Below are positions 1 through 5,751 of a stretch of DNA of 5,751 nt, one piece after another; position 1 is the stretch's first letter, and every line of letters starts with the position of its first letter. The position numbers and the translations under genes were made by a program. The notes below the pieces were generated by a model that did not search any database, was not told the origin of the DNA, and saw only the letters and a list, made by a program, of their open reading frames with translations. The DNA comes from a bacterium (GTDB lineage: Bacteria > ARS69): positions 1 through 5,751 of the forward strand of contig JALGZO010000571.1 in the NCBI GenBank assembly GCA_025774865.1, read 5' to 3'.

Positions 1-186
1 GGACGCTACGTGTTTCACGATCCGGCGCTGGGAAGGCTGTCGTACTCGTTCGAGAGTCTCGTCCGGCGCTGGGGAGGTGAGATCCTCTGCGGAGCGCACG
101 GCACGTCTGCTCCGGCGGGCCAGGATCTTCCTGCGCGGGTAGGGCTCGATTCGGGGGCCCCGTTGGTCGATTCTGGGCCAAGGTGA
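1..186 (+). CDS. C-terminal fragment of an unrecognised protein (5' end outside window)
   Basis: Frame 1 is open from the first base to a TGA at 184-186 and gives 61 residues. It starts GRYVFHDPALGRLSYSFESL and continues VRRWGGEIL before turning into a Gly/Pro/Ala/Ser-rich tail. The first thirty or so residues look like ordinary folded protein (alternating aromatic, charged and aliphatic residues). The tail looks like a disordered C-terminus. About 70% of the codons end in G or C, and the other two plus frames are interrupted earlier (TGA near 78, TAG at 140-142). I do not recognise the family. The gene lies 60 bp before the methyltransferase on the same strand with no hairpin between them, so the two are probably co-transcribed. 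No start is visible. Coding status is likely but not certain. Confidence 0.45.
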   Translation, partial: GRYVFHDPALGRLSYSFESLVRRWGGEILCGAHGTSAPAGQDLPARVGLDSGAPLVDSGPR

Positions 187-236
187 TAGGATTCAGGGGT
201 GGGGAGCCCGTTCGCCGCCGCCCCCGGCTCCGCCCT

Positions 237-242
237 GGAGGG
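237..242 (+). promoter_or_regulatory. Ribosome binding site that fixes the methyltransferase start
   Basis: GGAGGG lies four bases before the ATG at 247. The alternative in-frame GTG at 199 has a less well placed purine run before it and would add sixteen Pro/Ala/Gly-rich residues with no resemblance to a methyltransferase N-terminus. The site therefore favours the ATG at 247. Confidence 0.6.
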
Positions 243-246
243 AACG

Positions 247-1068
247 ATGTCCTGGAGTCCGGACGACCCTTTCCCTGCCTCCGCCGCGCTCGGCGAGACC
301 GACTCCGGCGCCCGGAACTTGCCGGGGTACCTCTGCTCTCTGCTCGAGCCCGGGCCGACGCTGGTCGTCGGCGCGTCCGAGGTCGTGCTCCGAGCGGCCG
401 ACTCTCATCCGGTGACGGTCGTCGATTGGAACACGAGGCGTCTGCGAGCTCTGGAACGGTGTGCGCTCGACCGCGGCCGTGAGATTCGCGCGATCTGTCG
501 CGATCCCACGCGTCAGGACCTCGATCTCGGAAGCCGGGCGTTCGCGAACGCGGTCTGCCTCGACGTGCTCGAGCGGTGTCCCGACGAAATGGCGATCCTG
601 GAGAAGGTCCATCGGGCCTTGCAGCCGGGCGGGCGGCTCGTGGCGCGGGTTCGGGCGGGTTCGTGGGTCCGGGAGGAGCCCGGCAGCCTCCCCGCGACCA
701 TACGCCGATACGATCCGGAGTCGCTTCGGAGCTCGCTCGAACAGGCGGGGTTCCGGACGCTCCAGCTCCGCTACTGGAACTTCGTCGGCGTCCCCATCGC
801 GTTCCTCTGCGATCGATGCCTGCAGCGCCCGCACCGCGACCAGGGCGGGTCACCGGCTTCCGAGAGACCGCGTAGCCGATGGGAAGGCGGCATCGATGCG
901 TGGTTCCGGATGGTGGAAAACCGGCTCGGCTTGCCGGTGGGCATCAGTCTGATCTCCGTGGCCACGCCTTACATCGAGAAGATCCGCGTGAAGGACCCGC
1001 TGCACGAGAAAGGGTTCTCCGGTAAGACGGCTCGCACGGCGTACGAGCCGATGGCGACGACTCGCTGA
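247..1068 (+). CDS. Class I SAM-dependent methyltransferase-like protein
   Basis: The product is 273 residues and is probably a cytosolic methyltransferase; the acceptor substrate is unknown. The pattern is that of a class I (Methyltransf_11-like) Rossmann fold. Strand beta1 and loop are at about 38-45 (TLVVGASE), and beta2 ends in an acidic residue (VTVVDWN, Asp60) that usually binds the SAM ribose. AVCLDVLE at 102-109 is followed by ILEKVHRALQPGGRLV at 117-132, the classic motif before strand beta5. The C-terminal part has RYWNFVG (175-181) and NRLGLPVGISLISVA (225-239), a tail I recall from methyltransferases in glycan or lipid clusters. The SAM loop is odd: the usual GxGxG is replaced by GAS, so cofactor binding may be altered or lost. 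The neighbouring unknown gene upstream and the convergent glycosyltransferase suggest glycan or envelope modification, which is inference. An ATG with a good ribosome binding site sets the start. An earlier GTG at 199 is possible. Confidence 0.8.
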   Translation: MSWSPDDPFPASAALGETDSGARNLPGYLCSLLEPGPTLVVGASEVVLRAADSHPVTVVDWNTRRLRALERCALDRGREIRAICRDPTRQDLDLGSRAFANAVCLDVLERCPDEMAILEKVHRALQPGGRLVARVRAGSWVREEPGSLPATIRRYDPESLRSSLEQAGFRTLQLRYWNFVGVPIAFLCDRCLQRPHRDQGGSPASERPRSRWEGGIDAWFRMVENRLGLPVGISLISVATPYIEKIRVKDPLHEKGFSGKTARTAYEPMATTR

Positions 1069-1076
1069 GAGTCGTC
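1056..1076. terminator. Hairpin over the convergent stop codons (possible bidirectional terminator)
   Basis: GACGACTC (1056-1063) and GAGTCGTC (1069-1076) form a perfect 8-bp inverted repeat around a 5-base loop. The methyltransferase stop codon lies in the loop, and the glycosyltransferase stop codon overlaps the right arm. No T-run follows on either strand, so it is not a textbook rho-independent terminator. It could act as a weak terminator or as a 3'-end stabilising structure for both messages. Confidence 0.4.
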
Positions 1077-2757
1077 AGCGCCTCGCCCGTACATACTCTC
1101 GGAACCGTTCCACCTCGGCCCGCACTCCGGCGTCCTCCGGCGCCAATCGAAACGCGGACTCGTAGTGCCGCCCTGCGTTCACGGCATCGCCGCGCAGCGC
1201 GAAGATGCGTGCGAGGTGCACGTGCGTGAGAACGAGGTTCGGGTTGGCGGCGAGCGCTTGCTCGTAGTAGACGATGGCCTCGTCGTGTCGCTCCATCGTC
1301 TCGAGTGTGTAGCCTCGCGAGTGCGCCAGATAGGCGGGGTCGATCCGGAGATCGAGATCCGCGTTCATCACGAGAAGGAGCACCACGAGCCCCGCCGCGG
1401 TCAGCGCACCCCGGGCGGGACGCACCGAGTCCGCCAACAGCGTGCGGAGGGCGAACCCGCCGTAGAGCAACAGCAACGGCGCCACGGGAAGACGGTAGCG
1501 CGCGGCGACGAAGAAGAGCACCACGGACGCCGAGTACGACACGAAGAACAAGATGAAGAGGAGGTGGTCCCGCCCCGCCGGAGCGGCTCGCAGCATCCCC
1601 ACCAGCCCCAGGGGAAGCAGCACGCCGGTCGAGAGGAATGCGAGGCGCAAGGCCGTGGACAGGTCGCGGAAGAGATCGAAGTCGACGTTGATCGGCACGT
1701 CACGACCGTTTAGGTAGGCGCGGATTCTCTGCAGCGTCAGGCTCGCGAACCGGTCCGGGTTGGCGCGAACGAACTCCATCCCGCGATGAAACCAGTAGGA
1801 AGAGACCTCCGCGTCGCTCAATCCGCTTCGCCCCGACTCTTGTTCGGCGACCTGACGCGGCGTCTCCAGGTTGAACACGCCGGGCAAAGGCGGCATCCCC
1901 TTGGGCGGCGTGAAGAACCCGGTCGCGTTCTCGTTGTTCCCCACGTAGAAGTTGATGCCGCCGTGGGGAGTGATCAGCATGGACTCTCCCGCCACGATTC
2001 GGTTTCGCACCGTGAACGGAAGCACGCAGATCGCCACCCCGGCCACGACGATTCCCGCCGCGACGAGTCCGCGCACCGCCCCGTGAGGGCGACTCACCCA
2101 GAACGCCCATCCCGATGCGAGCGGGACGAACGGCAGGACATTGGGGCGCGTCAGCACGAAGAGACCGAGCAGCACCCCGCCGCCCAGCCAATCACGGAGC
2201 CGCCCGGATGCGCCGGCCCGTCGGAGGACGAGGAGCATCGCGGCCACGAGAATGACGGAGAATGACGCATCCATCAGTTGACCCTCGTAGAAGAGGATCA
2301 AGCCGTAGAAGACATGCAGCGTGAGCGTGAGCAACGCCGATAGCGGACCGAACAGATCCCGGGCAAGCCGCCACAGCAGGAACGCCGCGAGGACGCCGAG
2401 CCCGGCCTGGATCGAAAGGACGAGGGGGAGCGCTTCTCCAACAACCGCGAAGACGCCGGCCAGAAAGTAGTAATAGAACGGACTGAAGATGAGACTCTCT
2501 CCGCGAAGGAAGAAGTCGCCGGCGGCGATGCGGCGAGCGAAGTCGAGGAAGAACTCGGCGTCGCCGGACTTGTTCGGCGCGCCTGCGAATTCGAACAGGT
2601 AGAGAACGCGCAGGGCGACCATCGCGCCGAGGAGACCGAGAACGCACCACCGCTCCGTACGCGCGCTCAGGCGTCGCTCGAGCCGCTCGGCGGGATTCGC
2701 GGTCGCGGCGCGGTCCCGGCTCCGCTGATCGGACTTCTTCGGTGATCGTTGCCTCAT
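1075..2757 (-). CDS. GT39/PMT_2-type membrane glycosyltransferase with C-terminal TPR repeats
   Basis: The product is 560 residues and is a polytopic GT-C fold membrane protein. Family members move a sugar from a polyprenyl-phosphate donor to a protein, lipid or glycan acceptor on the outer face of the inner membrane. The N-terminus (1-36) is basic and cytosolic-looking. A first membrane segment at about 37-56 is followed by a loop with GDAEFF (65-70), whose Asp66 matches the usual GT-C catalytic acid. SPFYYYFLAGVF (92-103) and several further hydrophobic segments run to about 465. VRNRIVAGE then GGINFYVGNN (266-275) and ARYRLPVAPLLLLYGG (419-434) are typical of PMT_2/TPR glycosyltransferases. 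Residues 478-542 form two TPR-like units with YYEQALAANPN and HYESAFRLAPED. The start is the ATG at 2757, preceded by GGGAGA. The frame stays open upstream to 3108, but that stretch has no protein-like character. It stands alone on the minus strand, divergent from the small cysteine protein and convergent with the methyltransferase. Donor and acceptor are unknown. Confidence 0.85.
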   Translation of the reverse strand: MRQRSPKKSDQRSRDRAATANPAERLERRLSARTERWCVLGLLGAMVALRVLYLFEFAGAPNKSGDAEFFLDFARRIAAGDFFLRGESLIFSPFYYYFLAGVFAVVGEALPLVLSIQAGLGVLAAFLLWRLARDLFGPLSALLTLTLHVFYGLILFYEGQLMDASFSVILVAAMLLVLRRAGASGRLRDWLGGGVLLGLFVLTRPNVLPFVPLASGWAFWVSRPHGAVRGLVAAGIVVAGVAICVLPFTVRNRIVAGESMLITPHGGINFYVGNNENATGFFTPPKGMPPLPGVFNLETPRQVAEQESGRSGLSDAEVSSYWFHRGMEFVRANPDRFASLTLQRIRAYLNGRDVPINVDFDLFRDLSTALRLAFLSTGVLLPLGLVGMLRAAPAGRDHLLFILFFVSYSASVVLFFVAARYRLPVAPLLLLYGGFALRTLLADSVRPARGALTAAGLVVLLLVMNADLDLRIDPAYLAHSRGYTLETMERHDEAIVYYEQALAANPNLVLTHVHLARIFALRGDAVNAGRHYESAFRLAPEDAGVRAEVERFREYVRARR

Positions 2758-2760
2758 CGG

Positions 2761-2766
2761 TCTCCC
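2761..2766 (-). promoter_or_regulatory. Ribosome binding site of the glycosyltransferase gene
   Basis: Read on the minus strand, GGGAGA lies three bases before the ATG at 2757-2755 (GGGAG with four bases of spacing). It supports the 560-residue start over the longer open frame that begins at 3108. Confidence 0.5.
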
Positions 2767-2781
2767 GCGTTCCGATGGGCG

Positions 2782-2810
2782 AGTGTAGTGGGCCGTTACC
2801 TGCCTCGCAA
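2782..2810 (-). promoter_or_regulatory. Candidate sigma70-type promoter for the glycosyltransferase
   Basis: On the minus strand, TTGCGA (2810-2805) and TACACT (2787-2782) are separated by exactly 17 bases. Each matches four of six consensus positions of the -35 (TTGACA) and -10 (TATAAT) boxes. Transcription would start near 2775, giving a leader of about 18 bases that holds the ribosome binding site. This was found by eye and is not proven. The region to 2926 shows no equally good promoter for the divergent small gene. Confidence 0.35.
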
Positions 2811-2912
2811 ACGGAGGGCGTCGATCCTCTCGGCAAACGCCTCGTGGGCCGCCCATCACGCCCCGCGAAACGTGGCGCGCGTCTTGCAACCCTTCTTCGC
2901 GAGTCCCGGGAT

Positions 2913-2919
2913 GGGAGGG
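2913..2919 (+). promoter_or_regulatory. Strong ribosome binding site of the small cysteine-containing protein
   Basis: GGGAGGG, including a full GGAGG core, ends seven bases before the ATG at 2927. This is near-optimal spacing and one of the better matches to the 16S anti-Shine-Dalgarno in the window. It is a main reason for calling the short gene downstream. Confidence 0.55.
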
Positions 2920-2926
2920 AAGCGAC

Positions 2927-3163
2927 ATGGCAGTAACCGGAACGCCGCGCCGTCTCGCCCGCGTCGCGCCCGTTCTCGCCGTGACACTCGCGATCGGGTC
3001 CGGCGTGCCCGTGGGGCACCGCACGTCCCCCGACGTCGCGGAGGGCGGAAGCATCGCGCTGGCCTGCGCCGCCGTGTACTTGATCGTGTGCGGTCCGTGG
3101 GCGCCCATCTGCCCCAGTCTCCCGTCGGCGTGCTACGCGAGTCCCGCTACGATCGGGCCCTGA
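2927..3163 (+). CDS. Small hydrophobic four-cysteine protein, possibly secreted or membrane-bound
   Basis: This 78-residue protein is not one I recognise. After a basic start (PRRLAR, 7-12) comes a hydrophobic stretch at about 13-30 that could be a signal peptide or membrane anchor. A short polar linker (31-41, ending in Gly-Gly) leads to a second hydrophobic stretch at 42-58. The protein ends in a Pro/Ser/Ala-rich tail. Cysteines are at 47, 55, 62 and 69, almost evenly spaced (x7, x6, x6). Support for a real gene: a near-perfect ribosome binding site, G or C at the third base of about 86% of codons, and a stop nine bases before a strong hairpin terminator. The gene is also placed divergently from the glycosyltransferase, with room for promoters between them. 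No function can be assigned. It could be a small membrane protein with two helices or an exported peptide with disulfides. A chance open frame in GC-rich DNA is the main alternative. Confidence 0.55.
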   Translation: MAVTGTPRRLARVAPVLAVTLAIGSGVPVGHRTSPDVAEGGSIALACAAVYLIVCGPWAPICPSLPSACYASPATIGP

Positions 3164-3170
3164 GCGCGTG

Positions 3171-3201
3171 AAAAAGGCCCCTCCGAGTCGGAGGGGCCTT
3201 T
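3171..3201. terminator. Bidirectional rho-independent terminator of the atp operon and the small plus-strand gene
   Basis: A perfect palindromic hairpin with 13-bp arms, 3173-3185 and 3189-3201, encloses a 3-base loop. The stem contains GGCCCCTCC paired with GGAGGGGCC. On the minus strand the GC-rich stem runs into five T (complement of A at 3171-3175), the best terminator signature. It lies about 44 bases after the atpC stop. On the plus strand the stem ends in TTT, weaker but placed just after the small gene's stop at 3163. It therefore probably serves both converging transcripts. Confidence 0.88.
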
Positions 3202-3244
3202 CGGCCGGTCGGGTTCGGGCGCCGCGCGCAACGCCGGGGAACCG

Positions 3245-3640
3245 CTACGACGATTCGAACCTCGCCTTCACCCGCTTCATCACGAGATGGCGGTGCGTCG
3301 CGGCGGCGAACGCTTCACCCTGCCCCTGTCCACGAAGCTCCTCGACGAGCCGTGCCGCGGCCTCGGGGTCGATGTCCTGCATCTCGCTCGCCGCGTCCGT
3401 CAGGACGGTGACCTTGTCGCCGGAGACCTGAACGAAACCGCCCTCGACGAAGAGGCGGCGGGTCCGGCCGTCGAGGGCGACGCGAAGCTCGCCCACGCCG
3501 AGCCTCGCGAGAAACCACGCGTGCCCGGGTAGGATTCCCACTTCGCCGTCGTGCGCGGGGACCGTCACCCGGGTGGCCTCTTCGTCGAGGATCGACTTCT
3601 CGGGCGTGACGACCGAGCACTGCAGAGTCTTCGCGGCCAT
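3245..3640 (-). CDS. atpC: F1 ATP synthase epsilon subunit
   Basis: The product is 131 residues, close to the usual 130-140. Epsilon sits on the gamma stalk of F1, links it to the c-ring and can inhibit ATP hydrolysis through its C-terminal helices. The N-terminal beta-sandwich (about 4-85) shows the family signatures VVTPEKSILDEEATRVTVPA (10-29), DGEVGILPGHA (31-41) and FVEGGFVQVSGDKVTVLTD (64-82). The C-terminal helical part (about 91-128) is somewhat shorter than in E. coli, with a Gly/Gln-rich break (RGQGQGEA, 103-110) between the two helices and a basic end (MKRVKARFE). The ATG starts three bases after the atpD stop, and AAGG within the atpD end gives a ribosome binding site with eight-base spacing, so translation is probably coupled. 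It is the last gene of the operon, followed by the terminator. Confidence 0.97.
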   Translation of the reverse strand: MAAKTLQCSVVTPEKSILDEEATRVTVPAHDGEVGILPGHAWFLARLGVGELRVALDGRTRRLFVEGGFVQVSGDKVTVLTDAASEMQDIDPEAAARLVEELRGQGQGEAFAAATHRHLVMKRVKARFESS

Positions 3641-3643
3641 TCG

Positions 3644-5071
<1,428 letters not shown>

Positions 5072-5109
5072 CTACTCCATGTTCAGGGCGATCGCCCGGG
5101 GTCTCCGTG

Positions 5110-5751
5110 TCACTTGAGCGCCTCGACGCCGCCCATGAGCTCGGCGATCTCGTTCGTGATCTGGCTCTGTCGCGCCCGATTGTAGAGCCGGGTAAGCGCC
5201 TTGATCAGCTTGTTCGCCGCGTCGGTGGCGTTCTTCATCGCGACCATGCGCGCGCGGTGCTCGCCGACCGACGCTTGTAGAAAATCGTTGTAGAGGGCGC
5301 TCTTGAGGTAAGCCGGCAGAAGCTCCCTCATGAGGCTCTCCGGGTCCGGCGAGAAGATGTAGTTCGGGGTCCACTTCTGCTCGACCGTCGCTTTGCCCGC
5401 CGGATCGGCGGGACCGTCCCCCTCGTCCGCTCCGATCGACTCGAGCGGCAGAAGCACTTCCGCGACGGGTACCTGCCGACCCGCCGAGAGGAACTTCTGG
5501 TAAACGACGGTGACGTGATCGATCTCCGCGCGCGAGTAGCGCTCGATCATCTCCTCGGCGATCACGTTGACGTCGGCGTACGCGACTTTGTCCCCGAAGT
5601 GATCGTGGGCGGCCGCGAGAGGCTCCTCCCGGTGCCGGAAATACTGCTGCCCCTTCTTCCCGACGACGTGAAGCTCGACTTCCGTTCCCGCCTGCCGCTC
5701 CGAAACCAATATGTCTCGAGCCATCATGCAGAGATTGGAGTTGTATCCGCC
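5110..5751 (-). CDS. atpG: F1 ATP synthase gamma subunit, C-terminal 213 residues (5' end outside window)
   Basis: Gamma is the central rotor shaft that couples c-ring rotation to catalysis in beta. The minus-strand frame is open through the right edge. Its first visible residues, GGYNSNLC (bases 5751-5728), match the conserved GLCGGxNxN region that lies roughly 75-90 residues into the family. The ATG pair at 5727 is therefore internal, and the true start lies outside. Further family features in this partial numbering are YSRAEIDHVTVVYQKF (72-87) and SLMRELLPAYLKSALYNDFLQAS (139-161). The C-terminal helix signature AMKNATDAANKLI (171-183) continues through LTRLYNRARQSQITNEIAELMGGVEAL. A Gly/Asp/Ala-rich stretch (about 106-119) before KWTPNYIFSPD is a normal variable loop. 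It stops 44 bp before atpD. Confidence 0.98.
   Translation of the reverse strand, partial: GGYNSNLCMMARDILVSERQAGTEVELHVVGKKGQQYFRHREEPLAAAHDHFGDKVAYADVNVIAEEMIERYSRAEIDHVTVVYQKFLSAGRQVPVAEVLLPLESIGADEGDGPADPAGKATVEQKWTPNYIFSPDPESLMRELLPAYLKSALYNDFLQASVGEHRARMVAMKNATDAANKLIKALTRLYNRARQSQITNEIAELMGGVEALK

Noticed and set aside
193-834. 213-codon minus-strand open frame opposite the methyltransferase
   Set aside because: Shadow frame: Arg/Glu/Pro-rich without motifs, while the plus strand shows clear methyltransferase motifs over the same bases.
1165-1713. 182-codon plus-strand open frame opposite the glycosyltransferase
   Set aside because: Antisense shadow with Arg/Glu/His-rich composition and no independent ribosome binding site or motif.
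2758-3108. Upstream extension of the glycosyltransferase frame to give 677 residues
   Set aside because: The extra 117 residues are Arg/Pro/Gly/Thr-rich without membrane or domain pattern, overlap the better supported small gene, and a ribosome binding site sits at the ATG at 2757.
3041-3163. Double-glycine leader and RiPP precursor reading of the small four-cysteine protein
   Set aside because: Gly40-Gly41 lacks the usual hydrophobic residues at -4, -7 and -12. The supposed leader contains a hydrophobic segment, and no modification or peptidase-transporter gene is in the window.
5086-5097. Palindrome GGGCGATCGCCC between atpG and atpD, containing the cyanobacterial HIP1 core GCGATCGC
   Set aside because: Only one copy of the core was seen in the window, so it is not an iterated repeat. 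As a hairpin it would have only four base pairs, and such a palindrome is unremarkable in GC-rich DNA.

Overview
The window comes from a high-GC bacterial chromosome; codon third positions are mostly G or C. It has two parts that meet at a shared terminator. The ATP synthase genes are intact where visible and in standard bacterial order. The rest looks like envelope or glycan metabolism. Taxonomy cannot be fixed from this sequence: an uncultured Gram-negative-type lineage (Gemmatimonadota, Eisenbacteria or deltaproteobacterial-like) is a guess. No mobile element, CRISPR array, tRNA or rRNA was seen.

Left part (1-1068, plus strand): the 3' end of an unrecognised gene (to 186), then a class I SAM-methyltransferase-like gene (247-1068) with a degenerate glycine-rich SAM loop. 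These two are probably co-transcribed. Tail-to-tail with the methyltransferase, only 6 bp away, is a minus-strand membrane glycosyltransferase of the GT39/PMT_2 type with a C-terminal TPR tail (2757-1075). A perfect 8-bp inverted repeat covers the convergent stop codons.

Middle part (2758-3244): a divergent intergenic region carries a plausible sigma70-type promoter for the glycosyltransferase. It also contains a small, overlooked-looking plus-strand gene (2927-3163) for a 78-residue hydrophobic protein with four evenly spaced cysteines. That gene has a strong ribosome binding site and ends 9 bp before a long perfect hairpin (3173-3201). The hairpin is also followed by a T-tract on the minus strand and so probably ends both this gene and the ATP synthase operon.

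Right part (3245-5751, minus strand): the distal end of the F1 ATP synthase operon, read atpG (gamma, 5' end outside the window), atpD (beta, complete), atpC (epsilon, complete), terminator. The proteins form the rotor stalk and catalytic subunit of F1. All key beta motifs are present.

The most unusual item is the small four-cysteine protein gene. I found no convincing evidence of a large new system here.
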